Source of the DNA: an uncultured Bacteroides sp.
GTDB taxonomy: Bacteria; Bacteroidota; Bacteroidia; Bacteroidales; Bacteroidaceae
DNA length: 64,000 nucleotides
Reading direction: 5' to 3'
Assembly (NCBI GenBank): GCA_949288715.1
Contig: CASELH010000003.1
Span: 19,251 to 83,250, forward strand
In this document: positions 55,297 through 63,870 of the stretch, piece after piece
Layout: each line of letters opens with the position of its first letter
Position numbering within the stretch: the first letter of the stretch is position 1
Position numbers and translations under genes: made by a program
Notes under the pieces: generated by a model
What the model saw: only the letters and a program-made list of their open reading frames with translations
Databases searched by the model: none
What the model was told of the DNA's origin: nothing

Positions 55297-58200
55297 TTAG
55301 AATTTAAGATTTACACCTACCAAGAATGTGCGGGCGTGCGGATAACTGCCCGTGTCGATGCCCGACATCCACGTGTCCTGGCCAAAGCCTACTTCCGGGT
55401 CCATGCCGTTGTAGTTGGTGAAGGTAAAGAGGTTCTGGGCCTGTACATAGAGGCGCGCCTGGCTGATGTACTTGCAGCTGATGAGCTTGGCAAAGTCATA
55501 GCCCAAGGTGATGTTGGAGATTCTCAAGTAATCGCCATCCTGCAAGTACAGGTCGGAGAAGCTGGTCCAGCTGCTATCGTTGTTCGTCAGGCGGGGCACG
55601 GTGTTCGACGTGCCTTCACCCGTCCAGCGGTTCAGGAAGTAAGTGGTGTAGTTGGCTTGCGAGGAGTTACCCCAGTTGCGGTAGCCGCCATTGGCCACCT
55701 TGAAACCTGCAGCTCCTGTCCACGTGGTGGAGAAGTCGAAGTTCTTGTACGTGAAGCCCAGGTTGAAACCGAAGTTGAACTTAGGGATACCGTTGCCCAG
55801 GTTCACCTTATCGTCGTCATCTATATTGCCGTCGTGGTCCACATCCACAAACTTGGCCTCACCGGGAGCCACGCTGTTCAGCACGCCGTTTCCGGCAGCT
55901 ATCCACTCGTCTATCTCCTGCTGGTTCTGGAAGATGCCGGCTGTCTTGTAGCCCCAGAAGTAGCCCATCGGCTCGCCATTGGAGCAGCGGTAGAATTCCG
56001 ACTGGTTGTTGAACATGATGTTGGTAGAGCCATGCAGAATGCCGCCCTCGGTAGGAATGCTGCCCACCTCATTCTTATTGTAAGCCAGGTTAGCGCCTAC
56101 GTTGTACATGAAGTCTTCGCCAATCTGGTCGTTCCAAGTCAGGCCGATTTCCACACCTTTGTTCGTCACGTCGCCGCCGTTGATGTAAGGCCAGCCCGTC
56201 TGTGCCACGCCTGCCGTGGCGATAACCGGTGCCTGCACCAGCCAGTCGCGCGTCACTTTGTAGTACCAGTCGAAGTTCAAGCCCAGGCGGCTGTTGAGGA
56301 AGCGGGCATCGATACCAATGTTGGTCTGCTCGGAGGTTTCCCACGTCAGTTCGTCGTTGCCTAAAGAATTGGGGTAAGCGCCTACCGAATTGACCGCAGA
56401 GCCCTTGCCCGTGCCGAAGTTATAGCCTGCGCCCGAAAGCGTCACGCTGGCGCGGTAGCGGTTGTCGCCGATGTTGTTGTTGCCCACCTGGCCCCAGCTG
56501 GCACGCAGCTTCAAGAAGTCCAGCCAACTACGGGTGCTCTCCATAAAGCTCTCTTCGGAAATGGTCCAACCTGCGGATACTGAGGGGAACCAGCCGAAGC
56601 GGTTGCCCGGCGCAAAGCGTGAGGAGCCGTCGGCACGCAGGGTGGCGTTCACCATATACTTGTCTCTGTAAGACCAGCCGATACGTGCGAAGTAAGACAT
56701 GCGGCGGTATTCTTCGGCAGGATAACCGCGAAGTTCGCCCGTATTCAGGTTAACGGCATTGTCCAGGTAAGCATGCTGCCAGTTGTCGTATATGTCGAGC
56801 AGCGTGTTGTTACCGTTCATGTTGTCGCCCCCGTTGCGTTCTACTTCCATACCAATCAAGGCATTGAAGTCATGCTCCTTGATGCTCCAGTCGTAGGTAG
56901 CCGTATTGGTCCACACCAATGTCCAGCCTTTATACATGTTTTGGGTCATGGTAGGCTCGCCCTTGCTGTCGTTCGGAGTGTTGGTGTAGGCAGGATTATA
57001 GCTGCGGTAAGCGTTGGCGTTCTGGTTGAAACCCAGCTGCGTGCGGATGCGCAGGTTCTTTATGGGCTGCAGCTCTGCGTATACGTTGGCCACCCAGTTC
57101 TGGTTGTCGTTGAGTTGGCGGTTGCGGTACATCGAAGCCACAGGGTTACCGTCATACTGGTACCAGTCGGTAGCCAGGGAGTAGCTATAACCATTGTTCA
57201 GGTCGGCACGGCCATCTTGCTGCAAGTAGACGGGTTGCAAGGGCGAAGTGCTGTAAGCACCGCGCAGGGCGTTGTTGTACATGTTGCCCGTACCCAAATT
57301 GGTGTTCTTCACGTAGGCGAAAGATACGTTCTCGCCCACCTTCAGGAAGTCGCCATAGAGTTTCTGCTCCAGGTTGATACGGAAGTTGTAGCGCTCGTAG
57401 TTGGAGGCCTGCTTGCCGCCCACAATACCTTCCTGGCTGTAGTAGCCCAACGAAACGGCATAGGTGCTGGTGGCCGAACCGCCCGTGATGCCCAGCGTGT
57501 AGTTCTGCGTGGCGGCGTTGTCCTTGAACATCTCGTCAATCCAATTGGTGTTGTGCACATTGCCGTTGGCATCGTAGATGGAGGCGTAGGACGACCAGTT
57601 GTACACGCCGTTGCCCGAATTCAAGTTCTGCTCGTCCATCAGTGCCATGTATTGCTCGGCGTTGAGCATGTCAATCTTGCGGGCAGCGCTCTGCCAGCCA
57701 TAGTAGGCGTCGAAGGTCACCTGCGCCTTGCCCTCCTGTCCGGTGCGGGTGGTCACGATGACAACGCCGTTGGCAGCCTGCGCGCCATAGATGGCAGCCG
57801 AGGCGGCATCCTTCAGCACGTCGATGCTGGCAATGTCGCTGGGGCTGATGTTCTTGATGTCGACGCCCGGAATGCCGTCCACCACGTAGAGCGGGCCATT
57901 GTTGGAGTTGGAGCCCTGGCCACGGATGATGACCTTCATGTCCGACCCCGGTTGTCCGGACTCGCTGATGATGTTCACGCCCGGCGTCTGTCCCTGCATG
58001 GCCTGCAAGGGGTTGTTGGTGTTCAGCTTGGCCAGCTCTTCACCCTTCACCTGCACGGTGGCGCCCGTCACCAGTTTCTTTTTCTGCACGCCGTATCCCA
58101 CAACGACTACCTCGTCGAGCACTTCGTTGTCTTCTTCCAACACGACGTCAATCACAGCAGCGTCTCCCACAACGATTTCCTGGCTTTTGAAACCAATGTA

Positions 58201-58467
58201 GGAAAACACCAAGGTATTGCCCTTCTCGGCCTGCACAGAGTAATGCCCGTCGATGTCGGTGATGCCGCCCGTGGCAGTCTCTTTCACCTGCACGGTCACA
58301 CCAATCAACGGGAATCCGTCCGTGGCCGAAGTCACGGTACCTGTCACTGTTTTGCTTTGAGAAGGATTAGCCCAAAGGCTACTCATTGCGGGCACTATGA
58401 ATAGCAGTACCCATGCAATCCGGCATAAATGTTGGTTTATGCACTTTTTCCAAGAATGCTTTCTCAT
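55297..58467 (-). CDS. SusC/RagA-family TonB-dependent outer membrane transporter (locus 2)
   Basis: 1056 residues. Long signal peptide (to about 33, ending SLWA), carboxypeptidase-regulatory-like domain (TVTGTVTSATDGFPLIGVTVQVKETATGGITDIDGHYSV), the DEVVVVGYGVQKKK motif, a plug (ALQGQTPGVNI class: AMQGQTPGVNIISESGQPG, IRGQGSNSNNGPLYVVDGIPG, VLKDAASAAIYGAQAANGVVIVTT) and a beta-barrel ending in F (FLVGVNLKF). Two copies of the element shared with GH31 and GH5 lie 119-181 bp upstream, which suggests it is the xyloglucan oligosaccharide importer for the enzymes at 30-46 kb. Confidence 0.94.
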   Translation of the reverse strand: MRKHSWKKCINQHLCRIAWVLLFIVPAMSSLWANPSQSKTVTGTVTSATDGFPLIGVTVQVKETATGGITDIDGHYSVQAEKGNTLVFSYIGFKSQEIVVGDAAVIDVVLEEDNEVLDEVVVVGYGVQKKKLVTGATVQVKGEELAKLNTNNPLQAMQGQTPGVNIISESGQPGSDMKVIIRGQGSNSNNGPLYVVDGIPGVDIKNISPSDIASIDVLKDAASAAIYGAQAANGVVIVTTRTGQEGKAQVTFDAYYGWQSAARKIDMLNAEQYMALMDEQNLNSGNGVYNWSSYASIYDANGNVHNTNWIDEMFKDNAATQNYTLGITGGSATSTYAVSLGYYSQEGIVGGKQASNYERYNFRINLEQKLYGDFLKVGENVSFAYVKNTNLGTGNMYNNALRGAYSTSPLQPVYLQQDGRADLNNGYSYSLATDWYQYDGNPVASMYRNRQLNDNQNWVANVYAELQPIKNLRIRTQLGFNQNANAYRSYNPAYTNTPNDSKGEPTMTQNMYKGWTLVWTNTATYDWSIKEHDFNALIGMEVERNGGDNMNGNNTLLDIYDNWQHAYLDNAVNLNTGELRGYPAEEYRRMSYFARIGWSYRDKYMVNATLRADGSSRFAPGNRFGWFPSVSAGWTISEESFMESTRSWLDFLKLRASWGQVGNNNIGDNRYRASVTLSGAGYNFGTGKGSAVNSVGAYPNSLGNDELTWETSEQTNIGIDARFLNSRLGLNFDWYYKVTRDWLVQAPVIATAGVAQTGWPYINGGDVTNKGVEIGLTWNDQIGEDFMYNVGANLAYNKNEVGSIPTEGGILHGSTNIMFNNQSEFYRCSNGEPMGYFWGYKTAGIFQNQQEIDEWIAAGNGVLNSVAPGEAKFVDVDHDGNIDDDDKVNLGNGIPKFNFGFNLGFTYKNFDFSTTWTGAAGFKVANGGYRNWGNSSQANYTTYFLNRWTGEGTSNTVPRLTNNDSSWTSFSDLYLQDGDYLRISNITLGYDFAKLISCKYISQARLYVQAQNLFTFTNYNGMDPEVGFGQDTWMSGIDTGSYPHARTFLVGVNLKF

Positions 58468-58540
58468 TGTACATTATTTAATGGTTAATACTTGGTTGCT
58501 CATGGGCCGAAAGTGTTGCATCTGCCTTTCAAACCCGTTA

Positions 58541-58548
58541 CAAAAGTA
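58541..58548 (-). promoter_or_regulatory. -7 element of the second susC
   Basis: TACTTTTG on the minus strand, 74 nt before the ATG at 58467. There is no clear -33 TTG, which fits an activator-dependent promoter. Confidence 0.5.
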
Positions 58549-58585
58549 CTACGACAGCATAAGATAACCATAAAAATTTGTAAAT

Positions 58586-58648
58586 GAAAGGGTACTGTTT
58601 TAGTTCTTGCGGTAGATAAAATGTTTTTTTAAAGGGTATAGTTTGTAT
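58586..58648 (-). promoter_or_regulatory. Two putative HTCS operators upstream of the second susC
   Basis: Plus-strand reading: GAAAGGGTACTGTTTTAG (58586-58603) and AAAGGGTATAGTTTGTAT (58631-58648), 45 bp apart. The second is preceded by GATAAAATGTT, as at the GH31 site. The promoter-proximal copy is about 38 bp upstream of the -7 box. Confidence 0.6.
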
Positions 58649-58714
58649 CCGCACCCGCGCATCCGGCATGCTTTCCACGGTTCCGGCAGGAAACAGAGTC
58701 GGTTTTTGTCCGTT

Positions 58715-58791
58715 CTTTTTCCGCTCCATAGGGCCGAAGCCCGACCGAACGAGTACCGAATGGGGTACGACTCGGGTACGAATGGGGTCTG
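58715..58791 (-). repeat. 11-bp tetrad array, copy c (GTACC class)
   Basis: Plus-strand reading: CCATAG (58726-58731), then AACGAGTACCG (58748), AATGGGGTACG (58759), ACTCGGGTACG (58770) and AATGGGGTCTG (58781). It lies in the 364-bp gap between the second susC and the hydrolase gene end, beside the operators above. Confidence 0.85.
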
Positions 58792-58831
58792 TGGAGGGTT
58801 TGTAAAGATAGTTCCGCAAGCACCTTGCCCG

Positions 58832-59497
58832 CTACAGCAAGCAGTCCCTGATGTCGGCCTCCAGCATGTCCAAGGCCGAGCGGCCTTGCCACACTGCTTC
58901 GGTGAACATGGCCTGCACGTCGGCATGCGAGCGGGGACTTTCGCAGTACACGTCGGGACCCGCCTGCGGGTACCAGCGCCTGCCCAGCGAGGCCACCACA
59001 TCGGAAACATTTCCGCCCTGCGGCCGGCACGACACGTTGACCCAAAACGCGGCATGCGGGGCCACCTCGGGCCGGACGTAGAGGCCATGGCCAAGGCGCG
59101 TCACCAGCCCTCCGCCCACGGGGTCGAGGGTGACGAGCATCCTGACGTTGTAGCCCCCGTCCGCCAAGCGACGGCACAGGTGGGCCGCGTTCCACCCGCC
59201 AAAGCTGTGGCCGATGATGTAGACCGGCGTCTTCGCATTGCCAAGGCAGGACAAAGCCCTGGCATTGACGCGCTCTTCTCCATAAATTTCCTCATAGCCC
59301 AGATACTCGATGCGCGGAGCCAGCGAAGGATACCCCTCCATGCGCCGGCAGAAGGGCACCAGCGCCGCCCTCCGCACCAGCTGCGTAGGCCCGTAGCCGC
59401 AATAGCGCCGCTTGTCGCCCGCCCCGCCGATGAAGAAGGCCACGAACGGCGGAGAGGCAACCGGCCCTTGCGATGATATGTGGTTGACAGGTGACAT
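58832..59497 (-). CDS. Alpha/beta-hydrolase-fold protein
   Basis: About 221 residues from the ATG at 59497. Nucleophile elbow GHSFGGW (VYIIGHSFGGWNAAHLC), with the strand VTLDPVGGG following and a candidate His near the C-terminus (SPRSHADVQAMF). It has no signal peptide. The N-terminal FFIGGAGDKRRYCGYGPTQLVRR may form an oxyanion loop. The substrate is unknown. A -7 box at 59556-59549 overlaps the longer frame's start at 59551, so the shorter start is preferred. Confidence 0.8.
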   Translation of the reverse strand: MSPVNHISSQGPVASPPFVAFFIGGAGDKRRYCGYGPTQLVRRAALVPFCRRMEGYPSLAPRIEYLGYEEIYGEERVNARALSCLGNAKTPVYIIGHSFGGWNAAHLCRRLADGGYNVRMLVTLDPVGGGLVTRLGHGLYVRPEVAPHAAFWVNVSCRPQGGNVSDVVASLGRRWYPQAGPDVYCESPRSHADVQAMFTEAVWQGRSALDMLEADIRDCLL

Positions 59498-59548
59498 AAG
59501 CGTTGTTCGTAATGCCCGCGTCGAGAGGCGGCGGGACGTTTCCGGCAT

Positions 59549-59556
59549 CAAAGGTA
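59549..59556 (-). promoter_or_regulatory. -7 element of the hydrolase gene
   Basis: TACCTTTG on the minus strand, 52 nt before the ATG at 59497. Confidence 0.5.
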
Positions 59557-59629
59557 CGGCCAGGGCGGCGTTTTTCCAAACGATGGGGCGGGATTGTGGC
59601 AGGAATGGAATATAATCCGTGAGTCAGCC

Positions 59630-59659
59630 TTGGATATCCCAAGATTATGCTTAACTTTG
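59630..59659 (+). promoter_or_regulatory. Promoter of the small secreted protein pair
   Basis: TTG (59630-59632), 19 bases, TAACTTTG (59652-59659), then 28 nt to the ATG at 59688. Confidence 0.65.
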
Positions 59660-59687
59660 TTCGTCACTATTAAATAAAACAGATGCC

Positions 59688-60188
59688 ATGAAAAACGTTT
59701 TCCTCATTTTTCTTTTCTTGATTCTTGCCCACGGAGCAAAAGCACAGGGGCAGGAAGAGGACAGGGCCAGAGAGAATATAACAGCCATGTTCCAGGCTGT
59801 GGCCATGGTGGAACTGCAAGATTACCTGACGAAAGAAGGTTACGAGGTGCTTGTCAGGGCAAACGACTGCAAGGTAGAGTTTCATAAAGGGAAAGAATAT
59901 TATACCATCTGGATTGATGAAGCCAATCCGATGTTTTTCTACCTGGAAGATCCCGGCTATTCTTTGTCGGGATACAGCCGCAATGAACTCCTGCAACTTG
60001 CAAATGCCGTAAACAGCTACCGCGATTTGGTCAAAGCCTACGTCGATAGCGATGATAGCGTGGCATTCCGAATAGACATGTATTGCACGACTTACGAGGA
60101 GTACATCAAAATCTTGCCCATATTGATTGGGGAACTCGAAGCCATATCCACCGAGTTTGCCGATATGATAAGTGGCGAGGACTTATAG
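59688..60188 (+). CDS. Small secreted protein, paralogue 1
   Basis: 166 residues with signal MKNVFLIFLFLILAHGAKAQ. The mature domain (MVELQDYLTKEGYEVLVRANDCKVEFHKGKEYYTIWIDEANPMFFYLEDPGY...) with TTYEEYIKILPILIGELEAI at the end recalls the YbjN/type III chaperone-like alpha-beta fold. That is a structural guess. It is followed 51 bp later by a related gene in the same orientation. Function unknown. Confidence 0.75.
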   Translation: MKNVFLIFLFLILAHGAKAQGQEEDRARENITAMFQAVAMVELQDYLTKEGYEVLVRANDCKVEFHKGKEYYTIWIDEANPMFFYLEDPGYSLSGYSRNELLQLANAVNSYRDLVKAYVDSDDSVAFRIDMYCTTYEEYIKILPILIGELEAISTEFADMISGEDL

Positions 60189-60239
60189 CAGACTGTATAT
60201 GTCATCAATTATCAACCAATAACCCTATTCAGATTTGTC

Positions 60240-60707
60240 ATGAGAGCCATTTATATCACTTTTGCACTCATTTTCCTTTCAATCAGCCAAGGGCTTTATG
60301 CGCAGAAGGACATGGCATCCCGGCAGCGCGCCTTTCAGTCCGAAGTCATAAACTACCTGCACAGCGAAGGCTATACCGCCGAAATTGCCACGGAAGAAAA
60401 CGTCATCATCTTCCTGTCGGAGAGAGTGACTTATGCCATCCATGTCAACTATGCCGACCCATTCTTAATCTTTCTGCAAAGAGAGAATGTAGAGCTAGAC
60501 GGCGTTGACCAAACAACTGCGCTGGATTCCATCAACACCATCAACAAGAACCACAAATCCGCCCGGTTTATTCTCGTAGAAACCAGCGCAGCCTGCATAG
60601 TTCAGCAATATGCCTATACCGTCGAAGAATTCACAGCCGTGCTTCCCAACCTGATTCAAGTACTTGACATCGAGCATGACAAATTGGCTAAAATGTTCGG
60701 GAAGTGA
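60240..60707 (+). CDS. Small secreted protein, paralogue 2
   Basis: 155 residues, signal MRAIYITFALIFLSISQGLYAQ. It aligns with paralogue 1 through YLHSEGYTAEIATEENVIIFLSERVTYAIHVNYADPFLIFLQRENVELDG and YTVEEFTAVLPNLIQVLDIEHDKLAKM. It is probably co-transcribed with paralogue 1 and ends before a very strong terminator. Function unknown. Confidence 0.75.
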   Translation: MRAIYITFALIFLSISQGLYAQKDMASRQRAFQSEVINYLHSEGYTAEIATEENVIIFLSERVTYAIHVNYADPFLIFLQRENVELDGVDQTTALDSINTINKNHKSARFILVETSAACIVQQYAYTVEEFTAVLPNLIQVLDIEHDKLAKMFGK

Positions 60708-60775
60708 CGTTCAGCATTATTCATCAGCACAGGACTGAATGTGTGACCGGAAGTGAAATGGAACAATGGAGACAA

Positions 60776-60823
60776 AATAAAATCGGCTAAGTACTGGAAT
60801 GCAGTTGCTTAGCCGATTTTATT
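60776..60823 (+). terminator. Strong bidirectional terminator, 16-bp stem
   Basis: AATAAAATCGGCTAAG (60776-60791) pairs perfectly with CTTAGCCGATTTTATT (60808-60823). It closes the two-gene unit. In the rest of the gap to 61024 I see only the integrase promoter region. Confidence 0.88.
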
Positions 60824-60954
60824 GTACCCAGACCCGAACTATTAACATTATATTCTATTTCTCTATAAAACACCTAAACACCTTATTATCAACATGTAAT
60901 AGGAGATAGAAAATGAGAATAAAAGTAATATCCAATAGTGAAAAGTGTAAAATG

Positions 60955-61004
60955 TTTCAGTAAATGTTTCAGTAGTTTCAGTAAATTTACTACCTTTGTT
61001 TCAG
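60955..61004 (+). promoter_or_regulatory. Integrase promoter with four TTTCAG repeats
   Basis: TTTCAG occurs at 60955, 60967, 60976 and 60999, around a -7 box TACCTTTG (60991-60998). The ATG at 61025 follows 27 nt later. The repeats may bind the integrase or a repressor. Confidence 0.6.
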
Positions 61005-61024
61005 GATATTAGAGAACAGATTAT

Positions 61025-62419
61025 ATGGCGACAACATTTCATTTTGAGCTAAACAGTACCGTCAATAAGGCAGGCAAGTATGCTATTATGTTGCGCATAA
61101 CGCAAAATAGGAAACATAAAAGGTTGAAAACATCCATTGAACTGAACAGGAAGTCGGACTGGAATCCCAAGAAAGAAGAGGTGCGGACTTCAGAGCCGAA
61201 TTACGAGAAGTGGAATGATGCCCTTGCCAAAGAAAAGGAAGCCGCAAGAGCCAAGTATCGGGAACTGAAAGAAGAAGGATTGGCCACTGCGGACAAGATA
61301 AAAAAGGAAATCGCTTCTTCGGAAAAAACTTCATCCTTCCTGACCTATGCAAGGCAGCGGACAAAAGAAATCTATGATACAGGGGGCATAAGGAACTGGA
61401 AGAAATATAATGGCTTCTGCAATAAGCTGGAAGCCTATCAGACCGACAAGAAAGGCCAACTGACAGACCTGACCTTTGCCGAAATCACACCTGCGTACCT
61501 TGCCAAGTTTGAAGCCTACCTGCACACCTTGCGCAATGAGAGAGAGCCTGAAAAGATGCTTCACCCCAATACCATTCAAGTAAACCTGAATATCTTCCGC
61601 ACATTGATAAGAAGGGCTATTGATGTGGAGGGGCTGATGAAACCCGAAAAGAATCCTTTCATTACTTTCAAATATGGTGGGGTCAAGACCCTCAAAGATA
61701 AACTGGATAGAGAGGAGATAGAAAGAATCGAATCTTTGGATTTGCCGGAAGGCAGTCTGATTTGGCATTGCCGGAATTACTTTCTCTTTTCATTCTATTG
61801 TGCCGGAATCCGGGTGGGCGACTTGATACAACTGCGATGGGGAAATATCACCTCAGAAGGCCGGATATGCTACGAAATGGGTAAGAATCACAAGGCAAGG
61901 GATTTGAAGTTGGTGGAACAAGCCCGGAAAATCTTGTCTTATTATCACAAAGAAGGGGTGAAACCTGCTGAGTATATTTTCCCCTTGCTGGATAATCATG
62001 CGACATGGGCAAAGGCCGTGACCCAAGAGGAAAAGGATGTAATGCCTGCTGACCTGAAGAAATTGCTTTTCAATCAGGTATCTGCCAAGACTGCATTAAT
62101 CAACAAGGAACTGAAGAAAATAGCTGCTTTAGCTGGAATAGAGAAGCAACTTTCCTTTCATATAAGCCGCCATAGCTTCGCCAAGATAGCCAAACAGAAG
62201 GGGATTGATAACAGCAAAGTGAAAGACCTGCTGGCACATAGTAGCCTGAAAATCACGGAAGGTTATATGGGCAATTTTGACACTTCGGAGAATGACAAGG
62301 CTTTGGAATCAGTCTTTGAGAAAGAGAAAGCAGTAACAGATGAATCAACTTTGCTGAAACAGCTTCAGAGCCTCAGCCCGAAAGCACTTGCTTCCCTGCT
62401 GGCACAAGTGAATAAGTAA
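61025..62419 (+). CDS. Tyrosine recombinase/integrase (Bacteroides mobile-element type)
   Basis: 464 residues. N-terminal arm-type DNA-binding domain (TFHFELNSTVNKAGKYAIMLRITQNRKHKRLKTSI), a SAM-like core-binding domain (about 105-210) and a catalytic domain. The catalytic set is Arg263 (AGIRVGD), His379 and Arg382 (FHISRHSF), His405 (LLAHSSL) and Tyr414 (TEGYMGNF). This is the layout of integrases of Bacteroides integrative elements. The AT-richer composition from here on suggests the start of an acquired element. There is no tRNA gene or obvious attachment site beside it. Confidence 0.93.
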   Translation: MATTFHFELNSTVNKAGKYAIMLRITQNRKHKRLKTSIELNRKSDWNPKKEEVRTSEPNYEKWNDALAKEKEAARAKYRELKEEGLATADKIKKEIASSEKTSSFLTYARQRTKEIYDTGGIRNWKKYNGFCNKLEAYQTDKKGQLTDLTFAEITPAYLAKFEAYLHTLRNEREPEKMLHPNTIQVNLNIFRTLIRRAIDVEGLMKPEKNPFITFKYGGVKTLKDKLDREEIERIESLDLPEGSLIWHCRNYFLFSFYCAGIRVGDLIQLRWGNITSEGRICYEMGKNHKARDLKLVEQARKILSYYHKEGVKPAEYIFPLLDNHATWAKAVTQEEKDVMPADLKKLLFNQVSAKTALINKELKKIAALAGIEKQLSFHISRHSFAKIAKQKGIDNSKVKDLLAHSSLKITEGYMGNFDTSENDKALESVFEKEKAVTDESTLLKQLQSLSPKALASLLAQVNK

Positions 62420-62464
62420 ACTTGATATTCCAAAATGGAATCTTAAACAAATGATATATCAATT

Positions 62465-63070
62465 ATGGAACTGGCAATCATACAGAGTAAAATTTATGAG
62501 GTAAGAGGGACAAAAGTCATGCTGGATAAGGACTTAGCTGAACTTTATCAAGTCACAACTGGCAATCTGAACAAGGCTGTTAAAAGGAATATCAAAAGGT
62601 TTCCACCTGATTTTATGTTTCAACTGACAGTAGAAGAATGGGAGGCTTTAAGATTCCAAAATGGAATCATAAAGAAAGGCAGGGGAGAGCACACAAAGTA
62701 CTTGCCTTATGCTTTCACGGAACAAGGGCTTGCGATGTTGTCCGGGGTGCTGAATAGTGATTTGGCGATAGAAGTAAACATTGGTATTATGCGGGCTTTT
62801 GTCGCAATTCGGCAGGGCTTGCCACAAGTCAGCAATAGTAAAGAACTGGAAGAACTGAAAGCCCGAATGAAAGAATTGGAAGAAGTTAGCGAAGAAACAA
62901 TGGCTGCAATCAACGACTTGTCCGAAGACACCCGTAAAGAGTTAGATGATATTTATTTGGCATTATCACAACTGGCATCCAAACAGAAGAAAATAGATAA
63001 GCCACAATTACCAATTGGTTATAAAGCTATTCAAGACAGGCGAAGCAATAAAGGAAATGATGATAAATGA
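62465..63070 (+). CDS. ORF6N-domain (KilA-N-associated) DNA-binding protein
   Basis: 201 residues. The N-terminal ORF6N domain ([64 protein letters not shown] ... [35 protein letters not shown]) is followed by a coiled coil ([25 protein letters not shown]). ORF6N proteins are common cargo of phages and Bacteroides integrative elements, and their precise role is unclear. It lies 45 bp after the integrase gene and is probably co-transcribed. Confidence 0.92.
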   Translation: MELAIIQSKIYEVRGTKVMLDKDLAELYQVTTGNLNKAVKRNIKRFPPDFMFQLTVEEWEALRFQNGIIKKGRGEHTKYLPYAFTEQGLAMLSGVLNSDLAIEVNIGIMRAFVAIRQGLPQVSNSKELEELKARMKELEEVSEETMAAINDLSEDTRKELDDIYLALSQLASKQKKIDKPQLPIGYKAIQDRRSNKGNDDK

Positions 63071-63316
63071 ATAATAAGAGGGGGAGGCTATCCCCCTTAT
63101 TTATATTCTCCTCATGTCAGATGCAAGTCCGATTTTTTTTTTTGCAAATAGCTAATTTTGAGAAACTGAATTATTGCCAAGTATGTGACTGGCATTTGTT
63201 TCTATTCCTTATGAAATTCCATATAACAATGGAACCATCAGTTGCACTCCTTCGCATTATAATATCACTTATGTAGTAACTAAAATCATTTTTTGAAAGA
63301 AATCATTAGTTTGGCC
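63071..63316. other. AT-rich gap without supported gene
   Basis: The stretch between the ORF6N gene and the RNA promoter contains long T runs and no ORF with family features. A 69-codon frame overlapping the end of the ORF6N gene is not convincing. Confidence 0.5.
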
Positions 63317-63347
63317 TTTGTAAGTACAAACATTTGCAGTATCTTTG
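63317..63347 (+). promoter_or_regulatory. Promoter of the structured RNA candidate
   Basis: TTTG (63317-63320), exactly 19 bases, TATCTTTG (63340-63347), predicting a transcription start near 63354 far from any coding start. Confidence 0.7.
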
Positions 63348-63353
63348 TAGCGG

Positions 63354-63563
63354 TGTGGTGAAAACCATGCTGTTACATTTTTGATGAATAGCGTTTTTGC
63401 TATTGTTCTTGGCTTAGAAAACTGGCACTTTTCAACACTACAAGACAATAAGCACAGAACGCCCGCGTATAGCGTGGGCTGTGTTTATATGTAGTGTGGG
63501 TATGCCAGTACCTCTAAGCCATATAAAACTTGCTCACGCTCTCTTTTTGTGGTTATGCGTGAG
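63354..63563 (+). ncRNA. Rod-like structured RNA candidate
   Basis: Nested pairings share one axis: GGCTTAGA/TCTAAGCC (63411-63418 with 63513-63520), CTGGCA/TGCCAG (63422 with 63503), CACTAC/GTAGTG (63436 with 63491), CACA/TGTG (63453 with 63480) and GCCC/GGGC (63461 with 63476). A separate hairpin CTCACGC/GCGTGAG (63533 with 63557) follows. It could be an independent sRNA or a long 5' leader of the lipoprotein gene at 63614. I cannot assign it to a named RNA family. Its 5' end is inferred from the promoter. Confidence 0.72.
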
Positions 63564-63613
63564 GTTGAATAGAGGATTGAATTAACTTTATGTATAACTA
63601 AAACAAGAAGAAA

Positions 63614-63850
63614 ATGAAAAAGTTATTAAGCCTGACGCTGTTAATCACAGCAATGTTTTTAATGTTTGCCGCTTGTTCCAATGATGAAGCAAAAGAGCCA
63701 ACTCTTAGTGGGACTAAATGGGTTGCCGATTATGGCCAAGATGAGATTTTAGTAATTGAATTTACCTCTGATACTAAATTTCAAGAATATATGGCCGATA
63801 AAAATGGTAACATTGCTTCAACAGGTGTGTATATACTCATTGAAAAATAG
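63614..63850 (+). pseudogene. Lipoprotein, probably truncated
   Basis: 78 residues: signal MKKLLSLTLLITAMFLMFAAC and the start of a lipocalin-like domain (LSGTKWVADYGQDEILVIEFTSDTKFQEYMADKNGNIASTGVY). Proteins of this kind usually continue for another 60-80 residues. The last residues (ILIEK) and the stop lie in a 14-bp sequence (ATACTCATTGAAAA, 63833-63846) repeated at 63857-63870. A recombination or insertion event may have cut the gene. A genuinely short gene cannot be excluded. Confidence 0.6.
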
Positions 63851-63870
63851 TCCCCCATACTCATTGAAAA
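63833..63870. repeat. 14-bp direct repeat at the 3' end of the truncated lipoprotein gene
   Basis: ATACTCATTGAAAA at 63833-63846 and 63857-63870, 24 bp apart. The second is followed by GTGATCCACT, a sequence of the kind seen at ends of Bacteroides IS21-type elements as I recall. The window ends too soon to confirm. Confidence 0.5.

Noticed and set aside
60824-61024. A tRNA gene or attachment site beside the integrase
   Set aside because: I looked for a cloverleaf or a CCA-ended arm and found none. The attachment core cannot be defined from one end.
63067-63276. A 69-codon frame after the ORF6N gene
   Set aside because: It overlaps the end of the ORF6N gene, lies in T-rich DNA, and has no signal, motif or promoter.
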